DNA of 60,822 nt, from positions 1-60,822 of the forward strand of contig NZ_BCVP01000039.1 of the NCBI RefSeq assembly GCF_001591805.1, in the 5' to 3' direction. Below, piece by piece: positions 1-8,951 of this stretch. Position 1 is the stretch's first letter. Every line of letters begins with the position of its first letter. The notes under the pieces were generated by a model, which ran no database searches, was not told the origin of the DNA, and saw nothing but the letters and a program-made list of their open reading frames with translations. Source of the DNA: Neobacillus novalis NBRC 102450. Its GTDB lineage: Bacteria; Bacillota; Bacilli; Bacillales; Cytobacillaceae. The translations under genes and the position numbers were made by a program.

Positions 1-194
1 CGTTTTGATCCAATACCGATTGGGTCGATGGCTAGATACTCTTCCTTTTTATGTACATAAATAAATCGGACATCATAGTCACTATCTTTTGATGGGAACT
101 GCCAAGCTCTGCTCCCTGATTCACAAGCAAAAAGAATTTTAACGTGAAAGTCTTCTTCAATTTTTTTCAATGATGTTAAAATAATATCTCTCAA
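1..194 (-). CDS. RlaP/YcgL-type nucleotidyltransferase, N-terminal part (runs off the window)
   Basis: This is the first 64 residues of a minus-strand protein of the DNA polymerase beta-like nucleotidyltransferase superfamily (RlaP/YcgL group). The visible segment has the signature G27-S-R-A-W followed by D37-S-D-Y-D-V-R-F-I-Y, which holds the metal-binding aspartates of this fold. The start is a TTG at 194, preceded by a GGTGGGG ribosome binding site. The family's substrate is poorly known, so only nucleotidyl transfer can be inferred. The gene continues beyond base 1, so total length and C-terminal domain cannot be judged. Confidence 0.8.
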   Translation of the reverse strand, partial: MRDIILTSLKKIEEDFHVKILFACESGSRAWQFPSKDSDYDVRFIYVHKKEEYLAIDPIGIGSK

Positions 195-241
195 TTAATA
201 CCCCACCTTTTACCTTAAGTAAATTCCTTCACAGCCTCTTT

Positions 242-508
242 TTAGAAAGGAAGTTCATCATCTGTAATCATTGGTACTGGCTTCGAAATTTCGATTTTTT
301 CTTCGTCACCACAAATTTCACCACATTTTTCACAGCTGATAAAAGTATCATTTAAATGATACCCTACATACCCGTGGGTGCATTCTTGAATGGCCCAGAT
401 TGTTTCCCAATCTACTTCAAACTTGTAATCACATTTAGAACAGTAAAATTCGGCACTTCCGAACTCTTTTTTTTGCTTCTGTTTGGATTTATTCCTCTTT
501 TTCCCCAT
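242..508 (-). CDS. Small hypothetical protein with cysteine pairs (zinc-ribbon-like)
   Basis: An 88-residue protein with a strongly basic N-terminus (residues 2-15 are mostly K/R/Q) and six cysteines: C23-x2-C26, C43, C59-x2-C62 and C66. Paired CxxC motifs suggest a small zinc-binding fold. The C-terminus is acidic. The ATG has a good AAGGAG site upstream. It lies 47 bases upstream of the rlaP-like start on the same strand, so the two could be co-transcribed. No family recognised; nucleic-acid binding is a guess from the basic tail and putative zinc ribbon. Confidence 0.6.
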   Translation of the reverse strand: MGKKRNKSKQKQKKEFGSAEFYCSKCDYKFEVDWETIWAIQECTHGYVGYHLNDTFISCEKCGEICGDEEKIEISKPVPMITDDELPF

Positions 509-819
509 ATGTACTACTCCTTCAGACTGGATTAAGCTTATCCCATCACAGTTTTATTATATTAATATTAGAAGTTGTCCTCAATAAAATTTCCATGATT
601 AGAAAATGTATTCACCTGTCCATGTTGTGATGAACCAGTCAATCTGAATCTAACAATAGAGGAAGGAAGACCCTTTTACTTTAAGCATTTGGACGGCAAG
701 CAATGTCCAAATTTCCACCATGCTAGCAATGGATTCAAATCTTTTAAAATTTCCACTTGACTTCCATTTCCTAAAAGGAGATTCTTGTAAAAAAGGGGAA
801 TTTTCGAGGTGACTAAATT

Positions 820-2128
820 TTGAGAGAAGCACTACATGTGATTGATAATGAAATTACTAGTCTCCCAGAGTCAGCAACTAGAGAAGAAATAGATAACCTT
901 AAGAAGTTGGCGGAGAAAGGTCTTTTTCAATGCCCTTACTGTAAAGTAAAAATTAATTGTCAAGTATGGTGAAGAAAGAGGACAATATTTTTCCCATCAA
1001 CACTCGGAAGCCTGTGAAGTGTCCAAGAAGATTGATCAGGCAGAAAAAAGGTATAGAAAACAGCTTGTTAGAGAAACAACGAATCATCATGCAATGCTTG
1101 CAATACTCCATGATGAACTGGCTAACCAGGCAAAAATGAATTCAATGATTCAGCTTGATTATGGCTATAAAGTAAAACCGGAGCTAAAAGAGTACCCGGA
1201 TATTTGGATGAAGATTGGTGAAAAAGAGTATGGGCTGTCTATCGTGACGAGTGTTACATCTTCCATGGATAGCAAACTAGCAAATCAAATCACCAAAAGA
1301 CAGCAATATTTCCTTGAGCACGGGATGGAACCGATTTGGTTTATCGAAAAAGAAGAACAATCAATTGAAATGAGTAAAAATGCCTTAGTACTGTGGGATA
1401 CAGAATTATCGATTTCTGCTAAAACCGAAGAAGATAAGAATTGGGATGCCATGCTTACAGAACTGGTCAAGGATCAGCACTTTTTTTCGTATTACAATTA
1501 CCCTGTTTCAATGGATCCACCAACGGTAGATGTAAGAAGTATGTATTACATTTATTCCAATGAGGACAGGACTGTTGTGAAGGTCATGCGCTTCTTAAAG
1601 GATCGGGTGGTAAAACCATACCGCGCCTTTCTATTAAATGAAGGCTATGAGATTCCTTTTGCTGATGCTTTAGTGGTGAAAAAAGAAATCTTGTTGAGCC
1701 AGCCAAAGGTGGAAGAGGAAAATCGGAAGGAATTTATCAAGAAATTTCAGCTGCTTCGTTTCCAATTTCAAGAGCAGCAAAGAATTCTAGAAGAGCAAAA
1801 ACAAGTAGAGGCAATGCAAAGAGAGCAATTAATGCAGGAAAAGATAGAACAGGAGCAGGAACGGAAAAAGCAGTTATTGCAGCAAATGCTAGAACAAAAG
1901 AACCAAACCAGCAATCAGGCAGCCAGAAATATAAGCTACGGTGAACTCAAAATACTTTTGCGGGAGAGAATCCATTTGACCCAGAAGGAGCAGATGGAAT
2001 TATGGACACGGTTTATGCCACAGCTTGGTTTGGGTAATTCAAGCAGGGTATGGGAATTAGTTGTTGAAAATAATTGTCAGTCTTTTAATGATTTAAGGAT
2101 TATTTTACAAAACGTAATTCGAAAGTAA
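820..2128 (+). pseudogene. coiA: Competence protein CoiA-like, frameshifted near the N-terminus
   Basis: CoiA is a competence-induced protein of Gram-positive bacteria, linked to DNA processing during transformation. A TTG start at 820 (GAGGTGA site seven bases upstream) opens a frame with a zinc-finger half, F-Q-C-P-Y-C-K, that stops at 970-972. The +1-shifted frame carries on with K-Y-G-E-E-R-G and the S-H-Q-H-S-E-A-C second half of the finger, then about 370 residues of CoiA-like sequence and a glutamine-rich coiled coil ending at 2128. Removing one A from the five-A run at 948-952 joins the frames perfectly. The nuclease-like core (around Y-P-D-I-W) is diverged. Either the gene is disrupted or the base is a homopolymer sequencing error. 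If only the downstream frame is used, a GTG at 1019 gives 369 residues without the finger. Confidence 0.75.
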
Positions 2129-2264
2129 ACTAAGCGGGGAGGGTTCTCATGGCTTTTTAATGAGATTAGTCTGACCACCAGAAACCGTCCCCTTGGGTTC
2201 CTCCATAGAATCTTCCGTTTTCCTCCAATTTTTTTGTTCCCGTACTCTATTCACCTGTCATGTA

Positions 2265-2316
2265 GGTGCCTGACCCCCGATGGGTTAAAGTTTTAACCCG
2301 CTGGGGGTTGGGCACC
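2265..2316. repeat. Dispersed GGTGCC...GGCACC palindrome, full copy
   Basis: A near-perfect 52-base palindrome. Outer arms are GGTGCC(TG)ACCCCC and GGGGGT(TG)GGCACC; inner arms are GGGTTAAA and TTTAACCC. Related full or half copies occur at 6943, 22391, 27914, 30284, 31689, 34041, 35894 and 49315, always between genes. It follows coiA and could end its transcript. The rest of the 2129-2635 gap shows nothing I can name. Confidence 0.8.
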
Positions 2317-2635
2317 ACTTTTTGATTGAATAGGATTAGTGATTATTGTTAGCCATGAATTTGCTAAATACAGTTGCTATTCTCATATGATAGTATGATA
2401 GATAGATGGAAAAATTATGGTGATTTTCAAATGCCTATTTCAAATAAAGTTCGGTGAGGTATTATTAATAGTCACTCTAATATGCAAAAAATTAAATATT
2501 ATAGTGCGTAGTAAAGGTTTGTTTAGTTATCGTAATCTTCGTCCTTGCAATTAAATATGCAAAAGGTATAAAGTAACTGAATTTTCATGAAGGAAAATAA
2601 AGAGCTCAAAAATAATATATTAGAATGGAGTAAAA

Positions 2636-2872
2636 ATGATGACGGTAAATGAATTAGGTGGAATTTTAAAACAAATGTACAATAGTGCACCGCATGGTTA
2701 TCAGGTGGCAAACATTCATTTATTTGGCATAAAATACGCTTCTATTATTCATAGAAATAACTATAAAGTGAGCGATATAATAAATATTTCAGGATTGAAT
2801 CGATCATACGCAACAGAAGTAAGCAAAGGTATAAAATTATCAAAATATGTAGTGCCAAAGGAATTAGCGTAA
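2636..2872 (+). CDS. Small putative HTH-like protein in front of the McrBC-like genes
   Basis: A 78-residue protein (ATG at 2636, or the adjacent ATG at 2639, behind a GGAG site). It begins N-E-L-G-G-I-L-K and contains H-L-F-G-I-K-Y-A followed by a helix-turn-helix-like stretch I-I-N-I-S-G-L-N-R-S-Y-A-T-E-V near residues 46-62, ending K-L-S-K-Y-V-V. I remember it as a small HTH-like family in which the second helix would read DNA. It sits 41 bases before the mcrB-like gene on the same strand, so it is probably the first gene of the cassette, perhaps an autoregulator or accessory DNA-binding partner. Function is inferred only. Confidence 0.65.
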   Translation: MMTVNELGGILKQMYNSAPHGYQVANIHLFGIKYASIIHRNNYKVSDIINISGLNRSYATEVSKGIKLSKYVVPKELA

Positions 2873-2913
2873 GTACCATTTATATAATCAAATTGTAAAT
2901 AGGAGAGAATTTT

Positions 2914-4338
2914 GTGAGCGTGGATACAAAATATTTTAATGAGGAAATATGGGCTAAAGTAATTTGGGCATATTTGAATGATAGTAAAAGTCATCGGAGA
3001 ATTCAAAAAGAAATTCTAAAGAAAGATGCACCTGCCCGTGGTGGTGGGTTTTTAGCAATGGATATTCTTCATTCCTATGAAATAGATGGAACAAAGAAAG
3101 GAATCTTAAAAAATAATAGTTTTGTTGAAGAATATTCTAAAGCGAATGGAAAATATAAAGAGGCATTAGATTTATTAAAAAGGTATTCATATATAGGGGG
3201 AAATACTATAGAAAACATAAGGGAGAATCCTGATCCTTTAGTAACAAATAAAGATCTCATTAACCACATCTATTCCTACATAAGATCAAAAGGTTTTTAT
3301 TATACAAAAGAAGAAGTAATCAACCTATTTCTATCAATCAAAACAAAACCGTTTGTAATTCTATCCGGAATTTCAGGAACAGGAAAGACCAAAATTGTTC
3401 AGTGGTTTGCGGAAAGCGTTGGTGCCACCGAAGAGAATGGTCGATTTACCCTGATTCCAGTACGGCCAGATTGGAATGACAGTTCGGATTTGCTCGGTTA
3501 TGTTGATATTAAAGGTGATTTTAAGCCTGGTCCGCTTACAAAGGTAATTGAAAAAGCTGAGAAAAATTCTAACCTCCCATATTTTGTGTTACTAGATGAG
3601 ATGAATTTGGCGAGAGTGGAGCATTATTTCAGTGATATTTTGAGTGTGATGGAAAGCCGGAATTGGCAGAACGGGGAGTTAGTTACATCCGCTTTATTAA
3701 CGATGGAAACAGCGAACCATGACATCAAGCTACCACCGAATCTTTATATTATTGGAACGGTCAATATGGATGAAACCACCCATCCATTTAGTAAAAAAGT
3801 ACTGGACCGGGCGAATACCATAGAGTTTAACCGTGTGGATTTAACCAATTTATCCTTTCTTGAAGAAAAGAAAGTAGTTGAACCCATTGCTGTTTCAGAC
3901 GGTAAATTCCGCGCAAGCTATTTGCATTTAAAAGATTTATACAGTTCAAATAAAAAACTGGTTGACAATGCGACTGCTGAATTAGAAAAAATGAATGAGT
4001 CGTTACAATTAATCAATGCGCATGTTGGTTATCGTGTACGGGATGAAATCTGTTTTTATCTTGATTACAACGAGAATAGCGACCTTTTGGAACAAAAAGT
4101 TGCTTTTGACCATTGTATTCTCCAAAAAATCTTGCCGAGGATTTCGGGTAGTGATAAACGGGTAGAGCAGTTATTAACAGAACTTTATCGATTATTCACA
4201 GGCAGAGGATATATAGAAAATCAGGATGGTTTTGAAGAAGAACTTAAACACGCTAAGTATCCAAAAAGTGCAGCCAAGGTATTAGAGATGCTTAGGAGGT
4301 TAAGAGACGATGGTTTCACTTCCTTCTGGATCTCGTGA
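2914..4338 (+). CDS. mcrB: McrB-like AAA+ GTPase of a type IV restriction system
   Basis: 474 residues, GTG start behind AGGAGAG. McrB subunits form NTP-driven rings that recognise modified DNA and power a partner nuclease. The C-terminal half is an AAA+ module: Walker A G152-I-S-G-T-G-K-T159, Walker B F-V-L-L-D-E-M-N near 224-231, and the McrB-type motif G-T-V-N-M-D-E ... K-V-L-D-R-A at 281-300. The roughly 140-residue N-terminus is not a recognised methyl-cytosine reader and probably sets target choice. It overlaps the next gene by 29 bases, indicating translational coupling with the nuclease subunit. Which DNA modification is sensed cannot be read from sequence. Confidence 0.88.
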   Translation: MSVDTKYFNEEIWAKVIWAYLNDSKSHRRIQKEILKKDAPARGGGFLAMDILHSYEIDGTKKGILKNNSFVEEYSKANGKYKEALDLLKRYSYIGGNTIENIRENPDPLVTNKDLINHIYSYIRSKGFYYTKEEVINLFLSIKTKPFVILSGISGTGKTKIVQWFAESVGATEENGRFTLIPVRPDWNDSSDLLGYVDIKGDFKPGPLTKVIEKAEKNSNLPYFVLLDEMNLARVEHYFSDILSVMESRNWQNGELVTSALLTMETANHDIKLPPNLYIIGTVNMDETTHPFSKKVLDRANTIEFNRVDLTNLSFLEEKKVVEPIAVSDGKFRASYLHLKDLYSSNKKLVDNATAELEKMNESLQLINAHVGYRVRDEICFYLDYNENSDLLEQKVAFDHCILQKILPRISGSDKRVEQLLTELYRLFTGRGYIENQDGFEEELKHAKYPKSAAKVLEMLRRLRDDGFTSFWIS

Positions 4339-6781
4339 TGACGTTGAGCTGGCTAAAATAGATGCCACAGATTTCTCTTTGGTCATAAAAGGGAAGCCAT
4401 ATCATCATCGTTATGAAGGTCTTAAACAGTATCGGAAGATGGATTACCATGATGTCATGGAGTTTGATGTTACTGGTTCCTCGGTGGAGGCCGTTCAGGT
4501 TTATGATATTGAACATGGTGAATTAACAGTAGAGCAGAAGGTTCGACCCATCTTTTTTGAAAATGGCATATATCAGCTAATTGTTGTTCCAAAACAGAAT
4601 CAGCAGCTGGAATTTTATCATGAGTACCCGATGTTTCGAGAGGCAATTTCAAAAGTGGAATTGGCAGGGATTCCTGTTTTAATGGGGAATCTCCAGTTCC
4701 AAAATGAAGTGGGGTATTCGACTTTTGAAATCCGCAATGAGGGAAGGAAGCTTCTAGAAGTAACGCTTGAAATTTTTCCTGCCAAATTGGATTATCAAAA
4801 CGATTATAAAAGATTACTAAATGAAGTAAATGATGAAATTTATAATTTGGCGTTCCATTTTATTCGGAAAACGTATTTGGGTGCAAGGATTAAACTTGAC
4901 GGAAACCCAAGTCGAGCGGAATTTTATCGATTAATCACCGAGCATTTTCAACAGTTTATTCAGACCATTAATCGGATTGAGCAACAGCCCCATCATAAAC
5001 TAGAAACAACGTATGTGAAGGTGCGAGGAGACCAGCTTAGTAAACCTGACACTAATACCAAAAAGTACCTTCAGAAGAAAAGTCAATTTGTTGATGTTAC
5101 CCATGGAATTCCGATTCATGGTAGAACGCTAATGCCGCTTGAGGGCATAAAGGCAAAGAAGGAACTAGTATACGATACATTGGAGAATCGTTATGTAAAA
5201 TGGATGATGCAGCGGCTTGACGATAAATTGGCAGATTTAATTAGTACCTTGAATAATCAAAATAAACGATGGAAAATAGAACCGGATTCAGAGTTGATGG
5301 AGCGGCTTTCAAAGATGAAGGAAACTTTAGAGTCGCGAAGAAAGAACCATTTCTGGAGAAAAATTGGTCGTCTTGACCGTTCGGTAATGAGCTTAGTGCT
5401 GCAAATGGCCCCAGGTTATCGGGAGGCATTTCAGATTTTCATAATTGTCTCTAAAGGGTTAATGCTCCAATCTAGGTTCTATCAAATGTCGGTAAAAGAC
5501 GTTGCGACAATATATGAATATTGGACGTTCTTAAAGCTTGGTCAAATTTTAAGCCGCAAATATACGATGCTTAGTCAGGATATTATAAAAGTGAATCGAG
5601 AAGGGTTGTTCGTAAATTTAGATTCCAATCAAAAGGCTGAGCGAAAATTTGAACATCCAATTACAAAAGAAAAAATTACCCTTACTTATCAAAAGTATGA
5701 GGGTGGACTTCCAACTATTTCTCAAAAGCCTGATACGATGCTGACGATTTCCAAAAAGGGCAGGGATTATAGCTTTAACTATGTCTTTGATGCTAAATAT
5801 CGAGTTGATTATGCCCAAAAAGATAGTTCTTACGAGAATCGCTATCAATATCCCGGTCCATTAGAAGAAGATATTAATACGATGCACCGTTATCGTGACT
5901 CCATAGTTGCCATGAGTGATATGAATAATGGACCATATGAACGAACTGCATTTGGAGCTTATGTGTTATTTCCTTGGGGGGACCAGGACGGGTATCGGGA
6001 GCATCCGCTCTATAAGAGCATCAATCAAGTCAACATAGGTGGACTGCCATTTTTACCACAGGCAACGGATTTAGTGGAACAATTCGTTGAGCGATTAATT
6101 GAAAAAAGTCCTGAAGAAATTCAGCGAGAAGGTATTTTACCACGTGGAATTAAAGAAGAGTGGGAGTCAAGCTTAGTTGAAAAGGTGCTAGTAGGGACTG
6201 TTTCAAATGTAGAAGACTACAATGCGTTTATCCAAAGTAGGTATTTTCGAATACCTGTTGATCATTTGAATAAAGGATGGCAGGAAGCGAAATATGTGGC
6301 TCTATATACTACTGTTGATGTTGGTAATCGAAATGGCATTGCAGAATATGGTGAAATTGAGCAGATTTCTACAGAGGGTGGAGCCGTTAGATTTCACGTC
6401 AAATCATGGCAACCAACAAAGCAGTTAATCAAGCCTGTAAAATATGGGATTGCCACTTATATGATGACAACCCTAACACAGTTGAATGATGCGAAAGAGC
6501 TGCCAGAGCTTTATATGAAAAACAAACAAGAAACAACTATCTGGAGAATGTTGCGCAGGATTTCGGATAGGATTACTATTCGGCTAAATGAACAAAGTCT
6601 TGATGTTGTCTCGGCGGTTGAAACTTTTTCAAATAATAATATTGAGATTCAATTGAATAAAGAGGAGCAAACCCTTTCCATTAGGCAAGGTGAAGAAGAG
6701 CGGATTATAAGTTCAAAAATATTAACCCAACAGCCTTCTTTAGTTTTTAAAGAGGTCCTATCAATAATTGAAAAGGACTAA
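4310..6781 (+). CDS. McrC-like DUF2357 / PD-(D/E)XK nuclease subunit
   Basis: 823 residues, ATG at 4310 with AGGAGG about 13 bases upstream inside the end of the mcrB-like gene. The N-terminal half resembles the DUF2357 region of large McrC-like partners. A PD-(D/E)XK nuclease core is visible as K-P-D at 473-475 and Y-V-F-D-A-K-Y-R at 491-498 (catalytic D494 and K496, preceded by E403 in a helix). About 300 residues follow, including a tail that may contact DNA. Together with the overlapping McrB-like GTPase this should cut modified foreign DNA. It is much larger than E. coli McrC (about 350 residues), so it belongs to the long DUF2357 branch. Confidence 0.85.
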   Translation: MVSLPSGSRDDVELAKIDATDFSLVIKGKPYHHRYEGLKQYRKMDYHDVMEFDVTGSSVEAVQVYDIEHGELTVEQKVRPIFFENGIYQLIVVPKQNQQLEFYHEYPMFREAISKVELAGIPVLMGNLQFQNEVGYSTFEIRNEGRKLLEVTLEIFPAKLDYQNDYKRLLNEVNDEIYNLAFHFIRKTYLGARIKLDGNPSRAEFYRLITEHFQQFIQTINRIEQQPHHKLETTYVKVRGDQLSKPDTNTKKYLQKKSQFVDVTHGIPIHGRTLMPLEGIKAKKELVYDTLENRYVKWMMQRLDDKLADLISTLNNQNKRWKIEPDSELMERLSKMKETLESRRKNHFWRKIGRLDRSVMSLVLQMAPGYREAFQIFIIVSKGLMLQSRFYQMSVKDVATIYEYWTFLKLGQILSRKYTMLSQDIIKVNREGLFVNLDSNQKAERKFEHPITKEKITLTYQKYEGGLPTISQKPDTMLTISKKGRDYSFNYVFDAKYRVDYAQKDSSYENRYQYPGPLEEDINTMHRYRDSIVAMSDMNNGPYERTAFGAYVLFPWGDQDGYREHPLYKSINQVNIGGLPFLPQATDLVEQFVERLIEKSPEEIQREGILPRGIKEEWESSLVEKVLVGTVSNVEDYNAFIQSRYFRIPVDHLNKGWQEAKYVALYTTVDVGNRNGIAEYGEIEQISTEGGAVRFHVKSWQPTKQLIKPVKYGIATYMMTTLTQLNDAKELPELYMKNKQETTIWRMLRRISDRITIRLNEQSLDVVSAVETFSNNNIEIQLNKEEQTLSIRQGEEERIISSKILTQQPSLVFKEVLSIIEKD

Positions 6782-7035
6782 TGAACTTTTAACAGATTAT
6801 ATTGTGTGTTGCATCTTAGTCATCCATATGGGGCTTTAAGAAAAGAGAACCTTGCTGATTTAGTTGGCAAGTTCTTTGTTATAATTGAGATAACATTTGG
6901 AAAACTTATGCTGAAAGCAGCTGATATTTAATGTACAAAAATAGTGCCTGAACCCCGATGAGTTATTCTTTTTAAATAACTTAAGAAAGATAAACACCTT
7001 CACAAAAATAGTCTATAAAATCACTCGAAATTACA

Positions 7036-7073
7036 AAAAGCGCCTTCAAAAATCACTTTTGAAGGCGTTTTTT
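7036..7073. terminator. Intrinsic terminator, CGCCTTCAAAA stem
   Basis: A stem GCGCCTTCAAAA / TTTTGAAGGCG(T) with a short loop, flanked by A-run and T-run, so it can act in both directions. It lies between the McrBC-like cassette and the dnaD remnant. The rest of 6782-7112 holds only a degraded copy of the GGTGCC repeat near 6943. Confidence 0.8.
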
Positions 7074-7112
7074 AATGTTTCGCTCTAAAATACCCTCAAT
7101 GGATTTTCAAAC

Positions 7113-7409
7113 GTGAATGCGAAACAGCAACTGTTGTCTTGGGTAGATGATTCTAGTTTTTTACAGCCGAAAGAGGTGATTTTAAAAGCGATGAATATTG
7201 CCTGTGCCAATAACAAGCAAAGGCTGAGCTATGTGGTGGGAATTCTGAAAAACTGGCAAAATGACTCCTTACTGACCGTAGAAGAAATTGATTCCCATTA
7301 TGAGAATCAAAATTCCGCACCAAAGCATAGGCAATCAACCGGGTCGTTTCCTGCCGGAAGAGCGATTCCAGGTGGATTTGTACTTGACCTTACGGCAGGT
7401 GAAAAGTGA
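7113..7409 (+). pseudogene. DnaD-domain protein, C-terminal fragment
   Basis: 98 residues from a GTG; the frame is open only from 7089 after a stop at 7086. The sequence matches the last part of DnaD/DnaB_2 replication-initiation-type proteins: A-M-N-I-A-C-A-N-N-K, then the diagnostic V-V-G-I-L-K-N-W helix at about 41-48, then a low-complexity linker ending I-P-G-G-F-V-L-D-L-T-A-G-E, a common tail in Bacillus DnaD-domain proteins. The N-terminal winged-helix domain is missing and there is no obvious ribosome binding site. I read it as the 3' remnant of a deleted gene, possibly of phage or plasmid origin. Confidence 0.65.
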
Positions 7410-7576
7410 TTAGTATAGCTGAAAAAGTGTTTTTAGGAAGCATGAATGAAGGCAGAGTACTTAGGGGAGGGGCCGAGCAAAAATCAATAATAAAGTAAGA
7501 AGGTATTTGTAAATCGAGTCACGAATATATTTTAAACGTGAAAACTTACTTATAGCTATAGCTAAGGAGAGATAAA

Positions 7577-8134
7577 ATGAAACAGGCTTTACTGATTATT
7601 GATGTTCAACAGGATTTAGTCGAAGGTAATAGTGAAGAACAAGGAGTATTTAAGAAAGAGAAACTGATACAAAATATTAATATGGTAATTGAAAAAGCGA
7701 TAAATGAGAGAGTGCAGATTGTTTTTATAAGAGATTTAGATGTTTCGAATGGGGAGGGGGTAGGATTTCAGATACATAAGGATATTAATGTGCCCTCTAC
7801 TGCTGTCATATTTGATAAAGCTGCTACAAATTCATTTTATGGAACACCATTAAATGAATATTTACATGGTCAAACAATAGAACACCTTGTTATTATGGGA
7901 TGCAAGACGGAACATTGTATTGATACGGCAGTTAGAACAGCAACTGTTAATCACTTTGATGTAACACTGGTTGGAGATGGCCATTCTACTTCGGATTCAG
8001 AAATCTTATCGGCAGAGCAAATCATTCTTCATCATAATAAAACCCTTCACGGTCATTATAATGTGGATAATTTTTCAATGGCTAGAAATTCAAATGAAGA
8101 GTTGTTTAAACCTGTTCATAATCAATACCGGTAA
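7577..8134 (+). CDS. Isochorismatase-family cysteine hydrolase
   Basis: 185 residues, ATG behind AAGGAGAG. The family hydrolyses amides or vinyl-ethers such as nicotinamide, N-carbamoyl compounds or isochorismate using an Asp-Lys-Cys triad. All three are present: D9 in L-I-I-D-V-Q, K81 in F-D-K-A-A-T-N-S-F, and C114 in K-T-E-H-C-I-D-T-A-V-R. The last motif is typical of plain cysteine hydrolases rather than nicotinamidases. It stands alone between the dnaD fragment and yfiT. The substrate is unknown. Compare the paralogue at 24322, which lacks the cysteine. Confidence 0.88.
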   Translation: MKQALLIIDVQQDLVEGNSEEQGVFKKEKLIQNINMVIEKAINERVQIVFIRDLDVSNGEGVGFQIHKDINVPSTAVIFDKAATNSFYGTPLNEYLHGQTIEHLVIMGCKTEHCIDTAVRTATVNHFDVTLVGDGHSTSDSEILSAEQIILHHNKTLHGHYNVDNFSMARNSNEELFKPVHNQYR

Positions 8135-8355
8135 TATTTAGGCATTCAAACTGGTAGTGTGTTGGCTAGAAATTCAGCGAATCCCCTTACATAGACCTAC
8201 GTTAATGTTTTAGCTAAAATTATTGGGAAGTGTCCAAGTAGACGGGTTATTTTTCGATGATTTGAATTCTTATTTCGATATGGTTCATTTCAAACAGTAT
8301 TGTTGCATCTTATACATGCAAATTAAGCATTCGATAGAAAGGAAATGATGTACGG

Positions 8356-8883
8356 ATGGAGAATGAGCGTTACCCAATAGGGCAGTTTCTATGTCCTAAA
8401 GTGGTTTCAAAAGAAAATGTACAAGGGTGGATCGAGGAATTAAAAACATTCCCACAAAAACTAAAAGAATCTGTTGGAAACTTAGAGGACAAGGCATTGT
8501 CCTATACATATCGTGAAAATAGTTGGACTATTCGTCAGCTTGTTCATCATCTTGTCGATAGTCATATGAATTCTTATATTCGATTTAAATTAGCCTTAAC
8601 TGAAGATCAACCGACGATTAAGCCTTATCAAGAAGACAAATGGGCAGAGCTGGTCGATTCAACAATGCCGATTATGGTCTCCTTAACGCTGCTTGAATCG
8701 CTTCATAAACGTTGGACCTGTTTACTGGAAACATTAACAGATGAACAATTAAAGAGAACTTTCATTCATCCTGAGTCAGGTGCTGTCTCACTTGAAAAAA
8801 ACATTGGTATTTATGCTTGGCATGGTAATCATCATTTAGCACATATTCATCAGGCGTTAAAACGTGCTGGGGATTTTTCATAA
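8356..8883 (+). CDS. yfiT: YfiT family (BstA-like) bacillithiol transferase / metal-dependent DinB-fold protein
   Basis: 175 residues; AGAAAGGAAATGATG context with an ATG at 8356. YfiT-type proteins have the DinB four-helix fold with a metal held by three histidines, and members of this branch transfer bacillithiol onto electrophiles. Visible features are Y-P-I-G-x-F near the N-terminus, Q-L-V-H-H-L-V-D-S-H at 61-70, and W155-H-G-N-H-H-L-A-H-I-H near the C-terminus, which supply the metal ligands. Length and motifs fit the family well. It stands alone, with about 220 bases upstream showing no clear element. A detoxification role fits the many quinone and electrophile genes in this window. Confidence 0.85.
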   Translation: MENERYPIGQFLCPKVVSKENVQGWIEELKTFPQKLKESVGNLEDKALSYTYRENSWTIRQLVHHLVDSHMNSYIRFKLALTEDQPTIKPYQEDKWAELVDSTMPIMVSLTLLESLHKRWTCLLETLTDEQLKRTFIHPESGAVSLEKNIGIYAWHGNHHLAHIHQALKRAGDFS

Positions 8884-8951
8884 TCAAGGCTATGTTAAAG
8901 CTCATGTCTAGTCTAGATATCTAGATGGAAAAGAGAAGGGGATGGGGATCA

